The position numbers were made by a program, and so were the translations under genes. From JACKII01 sp041687435 (GTDB lineage Bacteria > Pseudomonadota > Alphaproteobacteria > Bin95), in the NCBI GenBank assembly GCA_041687435.1, contig JAWLBX010000001.1, forward strand, positions 248,001-312,000: a stretch of 64,000 nt of DNA, given 5' to 3'. Positions 18,202 through 26,607 of the stretch are shown here, one piece after another. The notes below the pieces were generated by a model, which saw nothing but the letters and a program-made list of their open reading frames with translations, did not search any database and was not told the DNA's origin. How positions within the stretch are numbered: the first letter of the stretch is position 1; each line of letters starts with the position of its first letter.

Positions 18202-19077
18202 TTAACCGTTAATCACTTTCAGCATCGTACTGCCGAGCTCGGCAGGCGATTCGCATACTGCAATTCCCGCATTGCGGAAAGCCTCGAACTTGGCCGCGGC
18301 CGTGCCCTTGCCGCCGGCGATGATCGCACCGGCATGACCCATGCGCTTGCCGGGCGGAGCGGTCGCGCCGGCGATAAAGCCGACCATTGGCTTTTTGTTC
18401 GGCAAATTCGCATAGAATTCCGCCGCGTCCTCCTCCGCAGAACCGCCGATCTCACCGATCATGATGATGCCTTCGGTCTCGGGATCGTCATGGAACATCT
18501 GCAGGCAATCGATGAAATTGGTACCGTTCACAGGATCGCCGCCGATGCCCACACAGGAGGTCTGGCCAAGCCCGACAGCGGTGGTCTGCCCGACCGCTTC
18601 ATACGTAAGCGTGCCGGAGCGGGAAACAACGCCGATTTTGCCCTTTTTGTGAATATGCCCGGGCATGATGCCGATTTTGCATTCGCCAACGGTGATGACA
18701 CCGGGGCAGTTCGGCCCGATCAGGCGGGATTTCGAGCCATCCAGCGCGCGCTTTACCTTGACCATATCCAGCACCGGAATGCCTTCGGTGATGCAGATGA
18801 TCAGGGGAACTTCCGCATCGATTGCCTCCAGAATGCTGTCGGCGGCAAACGGCGGCGGCACATAGATCACGCTGGCATCGACGCCGACCTGTTCCTTTGC
18901 ATCGTGCACGGTGTTGAACACCGGCAGGTCCAAATGCGTCTGCCCGCCCTTGCCGGGCGACGTGCCGCCGACCATGCGGGTGCCGTAGGCAATGGCCTGT
19001 TCGGAATGGAAGGTACCCTGCCGGCCGGTGAAACCCTGGCAGATGACCTTGGTGTCTTTGTTGATCAGAACGCCCAT
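18202..19077 (-). CDS. sucD: Succinyl-CoA synthetase alpha subunit
   Basis: A 291-residue subunit that binds CoA and carries the phosphohistidine of succinyl-CoA synthetase. The N-terminus CQGFTGRQGTFHSEQAI is the CoA-binding Rossmann segment. SRSGTLTYEAVGQTT lies mid-protein, and the active-site histidine is in KRMGHAGAIIAGGKGTA near residue 248. Complete, with normal length. It starts at 19077, three bases after sucC ends, so the two subunits are almost certainly cotranslated. It catalyses substrate-level phosphorylation in the TCA cycle together with SucC. Confidence 0.97.
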   Translation of the reverse strand: MGVLINKDTKVICQGFTGRQGTFHSEQAIAYGTRMVGGTSPGKGGQTHLDLPVFNTVHDAKEQVGVDASVIYVPPPFAADSILEAIDAEVPLIICITEGIPVLDMVKVKRALDGSKSRLIGPNCPGVITVGECKIGIMPGHIHKKGKIGVVSRSGTLTYEAVGQTTAVGLGQTSCVGIGGDPVNGTNFIDCLQMFHDDPETEGIIMIGEIGGSAEEDAAEFYANLPNKKPMVGFIAGATAPPGKRMGHAGAIIAGGKGTAAAKFEAFRNAGIAVCESPAELGSTMLKVING

Positions 19078-19080
19078 GGT

Positions 19081-20253
19081 TCAAACTGCCCCTTTCTTTG
19101 CCGCTTCGACAACCTTTGCGGCGGCATCGGCCAGATTATCCGCCGCGATGATGGCCAGGCCGGAGTTCTTTAGAATTTCCTTGCCCTTCTCGACATTTGT
19201 GCCTTCCAGGCGCACCACCAAGGGCACGTCCAGCGACAGGTCCTTGGCCGCCGATACCACGCCTTCGGCGATCACATCGCAACGGGCAATACCGCCGAAA
19301 ATGTTGATCAGGATCGCCTCGACCTTCGGGTCGGACAGGATGATCTTGAAAGCAGCCGCTACGGTTTCCTCATTGGCGCCACCGCCGACATCCAGGAAGT
19401 TTGCCGGCTCCTTGCCATAGAGCTTGATGATGTCCATCGTCGCCATGGCGAGCCCGGCGCCGTTCACCATGCAGCCAATGGTGCCGTCGAGCGCCACATA
19501 ATTGAGATTGTATTTCTGCGCCTCCAGCTCCAGCGCATTTTCTTCGGTCTCGTCGCGCATCGCGGCCACATCGGCCTGCCGGTACAGCGCGTTGTCGTCG
19601 AAGTTCATTTTGGCGTCCAGCGCCATCACCTCGCCCGCACCCGTCACCACCAGCGGGTTGATCTCCACCATGCTGGCATCCAGCTCGGTGAAGACCTTGA
19701 ACATGCCGTTCAGAAATTTCGCCGCGCTTTTCACCTGCGCGCCTTCCAGGCCCAGGCCGAAGGCGATGCGGTTGCAATGGTGCGGCATTAGCCCGGTGAC
19801 CGGATCAATCGCGATGCTGAAGATTTTCTCCGGCGCCGTCTCCGCCACCTCCTCGATATCCATGCCGCCTTCGGTGGAGGCAATGACGTTGATGCGCTTG
19901 TTGTCCCGGTCCACCAGCAGCGAAAGGTAGAGTTCGCGGGCGATGTCGCAGCCGTCCTCTACATAGACCCGACCGACTTCCTTGCCTTCCGGCCCCGTCT
20001 GATGGGTGACAAGGGTCATGCCCAGCATCCGCTCCGCCTCAGCGCGGACCGCATCCACCGACTTCACCACCTTGACGCCGCCGCCCTTGCCGCGGCCGCC
20101 AGCATGAATCTGCGCCTTGACGACCCAAACCGGCCCGCCCAGCGCCTCTGCCGCCTTGACCGCCTCGTCCGGTGTGAAGGCCACGCCGCCTTTTGGAACG
20201 GCGACGCCGTATTTGGCCAGCAATTGCTTGGCCTGATATTCGTGAATATTCAT
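19081..20253 (-). CDS. sucC: Succinyl-CoA synthetase beta subunit (ADP-forming)
   Basis: A 390-residue ATP-grasp subunit. The N-terminus MNIHEYQAKQLLAKYGV is the canonical start of the family, so the ATG at 20253 was chosen although the frame is open to 20298. The ATP-grasp core includes VWVVKAQIHAGGRGKGGGVK, and EINPLVVTG and GCMVNGAGLAMATMD are present; the C-terminal CoA-ligase domain has NIFGGIARCDVIAEG. It sits upstream of sucD with a 3-base gap and downstream of mdh with a 126-base gap. Confidence 0.97.
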   Translation of the reverse strand: MNIHEYQAKQLLAKYGVAVPKGGVAFTPDEAVKAAEALGGPVWVVKAQIHAGGRGKGGGVKVVKSVDAVRAEAERMLGMTLVTHQTGPEGKEVGRVYVEDGCDIARELYLSLLVDRDNKRINVIASTEGGMDIEEVAETAPEKIFSIAIDPVTGLMPHHCNRIAFGLGLEGAQVKSAAKFLNGMFKVFTELDASMVEINPLVVTGAGEVMALDAKMNFDDNALYRQADVAAMRDETEENALELEAQKYNLNYVALDGTIGCMVNGAGLAMATMDIIKLYGKEPANFLDVGGGANEETVAAAFKIILSDPKVEAILINIFGGIARCDVIAEGVVSAAKDLSLDVPLVVRLEGTNVEKGKEILKNSGLAIIAADNLADAAAKVVEAAKKGAV

Positions 20254-20368
20254 CGCGTCGTTCGGTCCCCTCGGGTCAAATACACCTATGAGCCTCACTC
20301 AACCGCCCAGGCCGGCGGCGCCGCACTCAGGCAGCACCCCCGCCCCGAGGCGAACGGCACAATGACGA

Positions 20369-20389
20369 GAGCGCCTTGCTTAGGCGCTC
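20369..20389 (-). other. Hairpin at the mdh 3' end
   Basis: Perfect 7-bp stem GAGCGCC / GGCGCTC with a 7-base loop that contains the mdh stop codon. No T tract follows on the minus strand, so a processing or stability role is as likely as termination. The rest of the mdh-sucC gap shows nothing recognisable. Confidence 0.4.
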
Positions 20390-21345
20390 GCCTCATCGCG
20401 CAATTTCACTGCAAGACCTGACAATTCGGTTACCGCAGCCACCGAATGCTCGAATGCAGCCTTGTCGGCACCGCTCAACGGCACCTCAACCACTTTCTCC
20501 ACACCGTTCTTGCCGATGATGACCGGCACGCCGACATAGAGGCCCTTCACGCCGTATTCACCGTTGAGGTGGGCAGCGCACGGCAGCAGACGGCGCTTGT
20601 CCTTCAGATAGCTTTCTGCCATCTGCACCGCCGACGATGCCGGCGCATAGAAGGCAGAGCCGGTCTTGAGCAAGCCGACGATTTCGGCGCCACCATCGCG
20701 GGTGCGCTGGATGATCTGGTCGATCTTTTCCTGCGTCGACCAACCCATCTTCACCAATTCCGGCACGGGAATGCCGGCCACGGTGGAATAGTTGATCAGC
20801 GGCACCATGGTATCGCCATGCCCGCCCAGCACGAAGGCATTCACATCCTCGACCGAGACATTGAACTCCTCGGCCAGAAACAGGCGGAAGCGGGCACTAT
20901 CCAGAACGCCGGCCATGCCGACCACCTTGTTCGTCGGCAAGCCGCAAGCCTGCTGCAGGATGCCGACCATGGCGTCCAGCGGGTTGGTGATGCAAATGAC
21001 GAAAGCGTTCGGGCAATGCTCCTTGATGCCCTGGCCGACCGATCCCATAACCTTGGTGTTGATACCAATCAGATCGTCTCGGCTCATGCCCGGCTTGCGC
21101 GCCACGCCGGCGGTTACGATCACGACGTCGGCGTCCTTCAGGTCTGCATAGTCGTTGGTGCCGCTCATCGCGCAATCGAAGCCTTCGACCGGCGCGCTCT
21201 GCGCCAGATCCAGGGTCTTGCCCTGGGGCAGGCCATCGACAATGTCGAACATCATGACGTCGCCCAGTTCCTTCAGGCCGACGAGGTGAGCCAGCGTGCC
21301 ACCGATATTGCCGCCGCCGACAAGCGCAATCTTGTTCCGAGCCAT
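20380..21345 (-). CDS. mdh: Malate dehydrogenase (LDH-like, NAD-dependent)
   Basis: A 321-residue enzyme that interconverts malate and oxaloacetate. It has an N-terminal NAD-binding GGGNIGGTLAH (about 9-19), the acidic FDIVDG that selects NAD, the substrate-binding GVARKPGMSRDD loop, ITNPLDAM, and the catalytic histidine in LGGHGDTMVPL. This is the LDH-like type found in alphaproteobacteria. ATG 21345 was chosen because MARNKIALVGGG is the family start and AAGGAATCCCC precedes it; the frame is open to 21426. First gene of the mdh-suc cluster. Confidence 0.97.
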   Translation of the reverse strand: MARNKIALVGGGNIGGTLAHLVGLKELGDVMMFDIVDGLPQGKTLDLAQSAPVEGFDCAMSGTNDYADLKDADVVIVTAGVARKPGMSRDDLIGINTKVMGSVGQGIKEHCPNAFVICITNPLDAMVGILQQACGLPTNKVVGMAGVLDSARFRLFLAEEFNVSVEDVNAFVLGGHGDTMVPLINYSTVAGIPVPELVKMGWSTQEKIDQIIQRTRDGGAEIVGLLKTGSAFYAPASSAVQMAESYLKDKRRLLPCAAHLNGEYGVKGLYVGVPVIIGKNGVEKVVEVPLSGADKAAFEHSVAAVTELSGLAVKLRDEASA

Positions 21346-21451
21346 GGGGATTCCTTCAACCAGATGCCAATTGTGACCGGGCGCACATGATTGGCGCCAC
21401 ATTGGCGGCGTTCCTACGCCGAACACGGTGACGGGGCAACCCTACGATCGT

Positions 21452-22711
21452 TTATGTAGCTTTTCCCGGGCTGTTATCGCCTACCGCATCGTCTCCACTC
21501 CACGGATCAAGAGCATAGGCCACTGGCGTTGTACTGGCCAGCGAGACAAAGGCCGTCTTGTCGTCGCTGCTGACAGCCCGCTGTACCAGGGTGCGGTAGA
21601 GTGTCAGCACCAGTAGGGCCAACCCGATCAGGCCGGTATAGGCAAACAACGCCTTTGCCTCGGCCAGGTCCATCGCCAGCGATGCGACTTGCGGCCCAAC
21701 GATCGCCCCGCATCCGAACGCGAGCAAAAGGCCCGCGCCCACCGCGATCGCATCGACGCCGCCAACATAGTCGTTCGTATGCGCCACGCCCAGGGAATAG
21801 AGCGCCGCCGTAACGCCGCCCATCAGCCCGCCGGCCCAGATCAGGGTCACGATACCCTGATCGCCGAGGCCCAGAACCACACTGGTCGCGACGATCGTCA
21901 GGGCCGCCAACGCAACCACATAACGCCGGTCCAGCCGGTCCGACAGCCAGCCGAGCGGCCAGTTCAACACCAGACCGCCGCCGATCACCGCCGACATGAA
22001 GGCCGCGATCTCTGCCGCACCCAGACCCGTCGCGCTGGCATAAAACGGAAACAGGCCGAACATCGCGCCGGTCATCGCGCCAGAGACCACGGATGCCGCA
22101 ATGCCCACGGGCGAAATCCGCACCAAGTCGATCAGGCGCAGGCGGACACTGGGCGGCAGTTCCGGTTGCATCCGCGTTGTGAACGCAAGCGGCTGGACCG
22201 CCAGCATCATCGCTATCGCCGCGATCGAGAACGCCTCGTAAGAGCTGACATCGAGAACGCCCAGCAACACCTGCCCGCCGGTCATGCCGATATAGGCGAC
22301 CACCATATAGGCACCGAATACCGAACCGCGGCTTGTGTTGTCGGCAGTGATGTTCAGCCAGCTCTCCAGCACCAGCATCGCCAGTACAACGCAGATGCCG
22401 CCAACGAAGCGCAGGCCGAGCCAGATCAGCGGGTCCGGGAACAGCGGCACCAGCAGAATGCTTATCGCCGCCCCGGTCACCGCCGCGGCAAATCCCCGGA
22501 TATGCCCGGTGCGCTGCATCAGCAATTTCCCGACGCGCGTGCCGACGACGAGGCCGACGAAATAGGCCGTGGTCATCAGGGCCGCAATCTGCGCCGGGGC
22601 CTCCATCTGGGCCAGCCGGACAGACAGAATGGTGCTGGTCAGCCCATGGCCTGTCATCAAAAACAGGGCCGCGATCAGAAGGGGCCGGAAGGGGCCAAGT
22701 GCTTGCAGCAT
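21452..22711 (-). CDS. MFS transporter (YcaD-like)
   Basis: A 419-residue integral membrane protein with about twelve hydrophobic segments in two halves separated by a charged loop around 190-205 (PPSVRLRLIDLVRIS). The conserved loop GTRVGKLLMQRTGHIRG between helices 2 and 3 is the MFS signature A type, and GWLSDRLDRR is the matching motif in the second half. It resembles YcaD/YfkF-type drug or metabolite exporters of unknown substrate. It lies between zapE and mdh, which are more often adjacent or near each other in alphaproteobacteria, on the same strand. Confidence 0.85.
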   Translation of the reverse strand: MLQALGPFRPLLIAALFLMTGHGLTSTILSVRLAQMEAPAQIAALMTTAYFVGLVVGTRVGKLLMQRTGHIRGFAAAVTGAAISILLVPLFPDPLIWLGLRFVGGICVVLAMLVLESWLNITADNTSRGSVFGAYMVVAYIGMTGGQVLLGVLDVSSYEAFSIAAIAMMLAVQPLAFTTRMQPELPPSVRLRLIDLVRISPVGIAASVVSGAMTGAMFGLFPFYASATGLGAAEIAAFMSAVIGGGLVLNWPLGWLSDRLDRRYVVALAALTIVATSVVLGLGDQGIVTLIWAGGLMGGVTAALYSLGVAHTNDYVGGVDAIAVGAGLLLAFGCGAIVGPQVASLAMDLAEAKALFAYTGLIGLALLVLTLYRTLVQRAVSSDDKTAFVSLASTTPVAYALDPWSGDDAVGDNSPGKAT

Positions 22712-22750
22712 CGTGCGGCCTCCTCCGGGTCGATGGGTGCTGAGAACTGT

Positions 22751-23905
22751 CTACACCTTATGGTGCGCCGCGATATAGTCGTCGGCCTGCATCTCCATCA
22801 AGCGCGACACAGTGCGCTGAAAAGCGAATGCGGTCTCTCCCTCGGGGTTAAGGTCGAGCGGGGGGGCGGCAGCAGAGCAAATCAGCTTGGTCTTGGCCTC
22901 GTAAAGCGCATCGATCAAGGTGACGAACCGCTTGGCCTCGTTGCGTTTTTCCGGTGGAAACATCGGAATGCTCGACAGGATGACCGTGTGAAACCGCGCG
23001 GCAATGGCGAGATAGTCCGCCGCACCCAATGGCCGGGCGCAAAGCTCGTCAAACGAGAACCGCGCCACGCCCTTGGCCGTCACCGGCGCCTGCAATTCCC
23101 GCCCGCGCACCTTCAGCGTTTCGGCGTGCGGCGGCGCGTCATCGGTCAGGTCGCGGAAGGCCTGGTCCAGCGCCTCCGCCGCCGCGTCGTCCAGCGGCGT
23201 GTGATACGTGCGTCGGCCCATCAGCCGGTCAAGCCGGTAATCGGTGTCCGATGCCAGTTCGTAAATCTCCAGCCGCTGCTGGATCAGGTCGATGAACGGC
23301 AGAAAGCGCTCGCGCTGCAAGCCGTCCTTATAGAGGTTCTGCGGCTCCACGTTCGATGTCGCCACCACCACGACACCATGGTCGAACAGCCCCTGGAACA
23401 ACCGGCCGAGAATCATAGCATCGGCGATGTTTTCCACCTGGAACTCGTCGAAACAGAGCAGCGTGGCCTGGCTGGCCACATCACGGGCGATATCCGGAAT
23501 CGGATCGCCATCCGCGCCGCGCTTGCGCCGCGCATGCACCCGCTCCTGCACCTCCTGCATGAAGGCGTGGAAATGGACCCGGCGCTTGCTGGCAACCGGC
23601 GCGGTGTCGAAGAAAAGGTCCATCAGCATGGACTTGCCACGCCCGACCGGGCCGAAAATGTAGAGCCCTTTCGGCGCGGGTGGCGGTTCCTCCCGCTTGC
23701 CGCCGCCGAAACCGAGCAGGCCGAGCAATCCCTTGCGCTCTGGCTCCGGCGGTGCGGGACTATAAGTCCGCAGCGTTTCGTGCAGCGCCTGCAATCGCTC
23801 TGCCCCGGCACGCTGCAGGGGGTCTCGCCGCAACTCGCCCTCGGCCAGCAAGGCATCCAGCGCCGCAACCGGCCCTTTTGTCACCCTGTCCTCCATCCTT
23901 TGCAT
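22751..23905 (-). CDS. zapE: Cell division protein ZapE (AFG1-family ATPase)
   Basis: A P-loop ATPase of about 384 residues that associates with FtsZ rings during late division. It has Walker A GPVGRGKS (85-92 from ATG 23905), Walker B LLCFDEFQVENIADAMIL, and the AFG1 block VVVATSNVEPQNLYKDGLQR. The N-terminal insert with GLLGLLGFGGG is low complexity. The start is ambiguous: ATGs at 23905 and 23896 have no clear Shine-Dalgarno, while a GTG at 23884 is preceded by GGAGG at 5 bases. It follows the SAF-domain gene with little or no gap and precedes the MFS gene. Confidence 0.93.
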   Translation of the reverse strand: MQRMEDRVTKGPVAALDALLAEGELRRDPLQRAGAERLQALHETLRTYSPAPPEPERKGLLGLLGFGGGKREEPPPAPKGLYIFGPVGRGKSMLMDLFFDTAPVASKRRVHFHAFMQEVQERVHARRKRGADGDPIPDIARDVASQATLLCFDEFQVENIADAMILGRLFQGLFDHGVVVVATSNVEPQNLYKDGLQRERFLPFIDLIQQRLEIYELASDTDYRLDRLMGRRTYHTPLDDAAAEALDQAFRDLTDDAPPHAETLKVRGRELQAPVTAKGVARFSFDELCARPLGAADYLAIAARFHTVILSSIPMFPPEKRNEAKRFVTLIDALYEAKTKLICSAAAPPLDLNPEGETAFAFQRTVSRLMEMQADDYIAAHHKV

Positions 23906-23918
23906 CGAAACCGCAGAG

Positions 23919-25259
23919 TCAGCCGGCAAATGTCCGCTCCATCTCGCGCCGGAACGCCACGGTTGGATCGCCGGCGTCGAAGGTCACATCATTCCAGGAA
24001 ATCATCTCGCCCTGGCGAATATCCCGCTTCAGCGCAACACTATGCGCCAGGCCGATGGGCAGGCCGCCGATGCGCAGGGAATCCGCCGCCGGCATTAGCT
24101 TGCCCCATACCGTATAGCCGCCCTCCCCATCCAGCATCTCGCCCGCCTTCATGTCGAACTTCGCCGTGGCCACCACGTCGCTGCGGAATCCTTCCGGGCA
24201 GCCGGTCGGCTCGCCGCGCAGGCCGACGCTGGCGACGGAAATGCCCAATTCCAGCCCGATCAGATGATAGGGCCGCCAGAGGGCCGCATAGCGCCCGCCC
24301 GCATCCGTGATGACGCCGTACTGGTGGAAGCATTCCTTCACATAATCGGTCTCGCCGTCGAAGGTGACGTAGGTACCCCAGCGCAGATCGTCCGGCAGCG
24401 GCGTGCCATCCCGATCCTCGCTCGCCACCACCTCGACCATGCCGCGGCCTTCCAACAGGCCGCCATCCGCCGCCGGTATCAGCTTCTGCGCGAACTGGCC
24501 GAACCCTACCGCGGGAAAGGCCAGACCGTTTTTCGGCGCATTCAGCCCGCACGCATTGGCCACCGCCGCCATTTCAATCCCGGACTTGGTGCCATCCAGG
24601 AAGCTGTTGAACATTTGCGGGTTGAGCTTGCCGGACTGCGCCTGTGCTGCGCTCAGCCCGTAATGATCCCAGACCGTCGCCGGGGTCGACTGGTGGAATT
24701 GCGGCTGGTAGCGCGTACCCTTACCTGCCGCCACCACCTCCAGCCCGCAAGCCCGGGCCCAATCCACCTGTTCGGCGATCAGGGCTGGCTGGTCGCCATA
24801 GGCCAGCGAGTAGACCACGCCGGCCTCCCGCGCCTTCTTCGCCAGCAGCGGCCCAGCCAGCACGTCGGCCTCGACATTCACCATGACGATATGACGGCCC
24901 TGCCGAAACGCCTCCAGCGCATGGCGGATGCCGGCAGATGGGGAGCCGGTGGCGTCAATCACGACGTCCAGGCCCGGTGCGGCGATCATTGCCATCGCGT
25001 CGCCGGTGACATGGCAACCGCCGGCGGCGCGTGCCTTCTGAAAGCTTCGGGCGGCGTATTGCTCGGCCGGCCAATGCACGCCGGCCAGCGATTCCTTGGC
25101 GCGCTCCACATCCAGATCGGCCACGGCCATCACGTGCAACCCACGCGTCCGCCGCGCCTGCGACAGGAACATGGAACCGAACTTACCCGCGCCGATCACG
25201 CCGACACGCAACGGGTTGCCGGTTTCGGCCCGCGCGGTGAGGAGACGGAAGAGGTTCAT
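23919..25259 (-). CDS. NAD(P)-binding oxidoreductase with C-terminal SAF domain
   Basis: A 446-residue protein. Residues about 19-31 (VGVIGAGKFGSMF) are a Rossmann dinucleotide site, followed by VIDATGSPSAGIRHA and a central catalytic region similar to homoserine-dehydrogenase-like proteins. The last 70 residues (GEMLDGEGGYTVWGKLMPA onward, with a conserved LKRDIRQGEMISW) form a SAF domain, which is why homologues are sometimes misnamed FlgA-like. Related proteins occur in sugar-acid catabolic loci, but the substrate here is unknown. ATG 25259 is chosen; the frame is open to 25322. Divergent from the TetR gene across 148 bp. Confidence 0.8.
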   Translation of the reverse strand: MNLFRLLTARAETGNPLRVGVIGAGKFGSMFLSQARRTRGLHVMAVADLDVERAKESLAGVHWPAEQYAARSFQKARAAGGCHVTGDAMAMIAAPGLDVVIDATGSPSAGIRHALEAFRQGRHIVMVNVEADVLAGPLLAKKAREAGVVYSLAYGDQPALIAEQVDWARACGLEVVAAGKGTRYQPQFHQSTPATVWDHYGLSAAQAQSGKLNPQMFNSFLDGTKSGIEMAAVANACGLNAPKNGLAFPAVGFGQFAQKLIPAADGGLLEGRGMVEVVASEDRDGTPLPDDLRWGTYVTFDGETDYVKECFHQYGVITDAGGRYAALWRPYHLIGLELGISVASVGLRGEPTGCPEGFRSDVVATAKFDMKAGEMLDGEGGYTVWGKLMPAADSLRIGGLPIGLAHSVALKRDIRQGEMISWNDVTFDAGDPTVAFRREMERTFAG

Positions 25260-25407
25260 GGCTACATCATTCCACAATGGCTGTCCGTTCGCGGTCCTAA
25301 GGCGAACACGGCCGGCAAACAACCCCTCATTTCCCCGCAGAGGGGCGGCGCGCGGCCAGCGCCAGAGCGCCCTTGCCGCCGCCCCGGCGCCCGGTTAAGT
25401 CTTTGCA

Positions 25408-26031
25408 ATGCACGAAGAGCCAGACCGCGGCAAGCGCGGCTACCATCATGGAAACCTGCGCGAGGCCCTGTTGTTCGCCGCGATCGGCCTGATCGCCGAC
25501 AAGGGTCTGCAAGGTTTTACCTTCGCCGATGCTGCCCGCGCTGCCGGCGTGTCTCCAGCCGCACCCTACCGCCATTTTGCCGACCGCGATGCCTTGCTGG
25601 CGGAGGTGGCGCGCTATGGCTTCGAACGCTTCGCCGACCGGCTGGAAACGGCATGGGACCGGGGCAAGCCAAGCCCATTTGCGGCGCTGGAGGCGGTCGG
25701 CCGCGCCTATCTGGCGTTCGCGCGGGAGGAACGGCCGCTGTTTTCCGCGATGTTCCAGACCGGCCTGCCGGACGAGCCCGGCCTGCGCGCCTCCGCCGAC
25801 CGGGCGTTCAACGTATTGCAAGGCGCCTGTCAGAGCCTGGCCGAAACGTTGCCGCCGGCCAAGCGCCCGCCCGTGCGCATGATGAGCTATCACATCTGGG
25901 CGCTGAGTCATGGCGTTGCCGAACTGTTTGGCGACCGCGCTCCGCGCCGCGCGCCGATTGAGGCGTCCGAGTTGTTGGAGTCCGGGATTTTGGTCTATCT
26001 GCGCGGGCTTGGCCTGATTCCGGAAGGCTGA
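25408..26031 (+). CDS. TetR/AcrR family transcriptional regulator
   Basis: A 207-residue repressor-type protein. Residues about 15-60 are the TetR HTH domain: REALLFAAIGLIADKGLQGF, then FADAARAAGVSPAAPYRHFADRDALL with the YRHF recognition-helix signature. The C-terminal WHG/TetR_C_33-type ligand domain includes MMSYHIWALSHGVAELF. Ligand unknown. It is divergent from the SAF-domain oxidoreductase gene and upstream of the DUF2852 gene, whose promoter carries a perfect palindrome; either could be its target. No palindrome of that sequence is evident in its own upstream region. Confidence 0.9.
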   Translation: MHEEPDRGKRGYHHGNLREALLFAAIGLIADKGLQGFTFADAARAAGVSPAAPYRHFADRDALLAEVARYGFERFADRLETAWDRGKPSPFAALEAVGRAYLAFAREERPLFSAMFQTGLPDEPGLRASADRAFNVLQGACQSLAETLPPAKRPPVRMMSYHIWALSHGVAELFGDRAPRRAPIEASELLESGILVYLRGLGLIPEG

Positions 26032-26088
26032 ATCGGCCGGCCCGCTCGCCCAGGCCAGCGCACCGGCAAAATTTTCTCCCCGCACTTA

Positions 26089-26120
26089 TTGACCGCGGCC
26101 GCGGCCTGCCCATGTATGTA
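26089..26120 (+). promoter_or_regulatory. Possible promoter of the DUF2852 gene
   Basis: TTGACC at 26089-26094 matches a sigma-70 -35 element. A TATGTA sequence at 26115-26120 could be the -10 but the spacing of 20 is long; ATGTAT at 26112 gives spacing 17. The palindromic operator begins right after it, the usual arrangement for repression. Confidence 0.4.
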
Positions 26121-26141
26121 AATGTGAATAACATTCACATT
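26121..26141. promoter_or_regulatory. Perfect palindromic operator
   Basis: Arms AATGTGAAT (26121-26129) and ATTCACATT (26133-26141) are exact reverse complements around AAC. It ends 20 bases before the ATG of the DUF2852 gene. The TGAAT-N3-ATTCA core resembles operators of TetR-family regulators of fatty-acid genes. The TetR gene 90 bp upstream is the obvious candidate ligand, but this is inference. Confidence 0.7.
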
Positions 26142-26161
26142 GAAAAAGGGACCGAAAACCG

Positions 26162-26539
26162 ATGGAGCGCGTCACGTATTGGCTGAAGCGGATCGAGCGC
26201 AATCTCGACGAATGGGGCAAGGGTGCCTGGATCGCCGCCTTTGTCCTGGGCTTTATCCTGTTCTGGCCGATTGGCCTTGCGATTCTGGCCTATACACTTT
26301 GGAGTGGACGAATGGGTTGTTGGAAAAACCGCCGCAGGCACGGCCGCCGCAGCACGGGCGGCACGGGCAACACCGCCTTTGACGAATACCGCGAAGAGAC
26401 GCTGCGGCGCCTAGAGGAAGAACAGACGGAGTTCGAGGCCTTCCTCGACCGCCTGCGCCGTGCCAAGGACAAGGCGGAGCTGGACGAATTCCTGGCGCAA
26501 CGGCGCCGCCAGACGGAAGGCGGCCCACAGGCGGCATAA
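26162..26539 (+). CDS. DUF2852 family membrane protein
   Basis: A 125-residue protein with one hydrophobic segment (about 22-46, GAWIAAFVLGFILFWPIGLAILAY), a basic stretch (55-65) and a C-terminal amphipathic coiled coil rich in E, R and L (75-118). This is the layout of DUF2852, a family common in alphaproteobacteria with unknown function. Anchored in the inner membrane with the coiled coil probably in the cytoplasm. Its start at 26162 follows AAAGGGACC, and a perfect 21-bp palindrome lies just upstream, so its expression is likely under specific control. Confidence 0.85.
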   Translation: MERVTYWLKRIERNLDEWGKGAWIAAFVLGFILFWPIGLAILAYTLWSGRMGCWKNRRRHGRRSTGGTGNTAFDEYREETLRRLEEEQTEFEAFLDRLRRAKDKAELDEFLAQRRRQTEGGPQAA

Positions 26540-26563
26540 CCGCCGCCGCACGCGCCATCTCCG

Positions 26564-26590
26564 GCCGGCCCCGCCTTGCGCTGGGCCGGC
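26564..26590 (+). terminator. Terminator after the DUF2852 gene
   Basis: Stem GCCGGCCC / GGGCCGGC with an 11-base loop followed by TTT. It lies 25 bases after the stop codon and before the convergent LLM gene. Confidence 0.6.
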
Positions 26591-26607
26591 TTTGCGGCAT
26601 CGGGTGC

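Noticed and set aside
17089..19173. A 694-codon plus-strand open frame opposite sucA and sucD
   Set aside because: Antisense to essential TCA genes with intact motifs; no independent start signal.
21689..24310. An 873-codon plus-strand open frame opposite the MFS and zapE genes
   Set aside because: Composition is Arg/His/Gln-rich and lacks any recognisable domain; antisense shadow.
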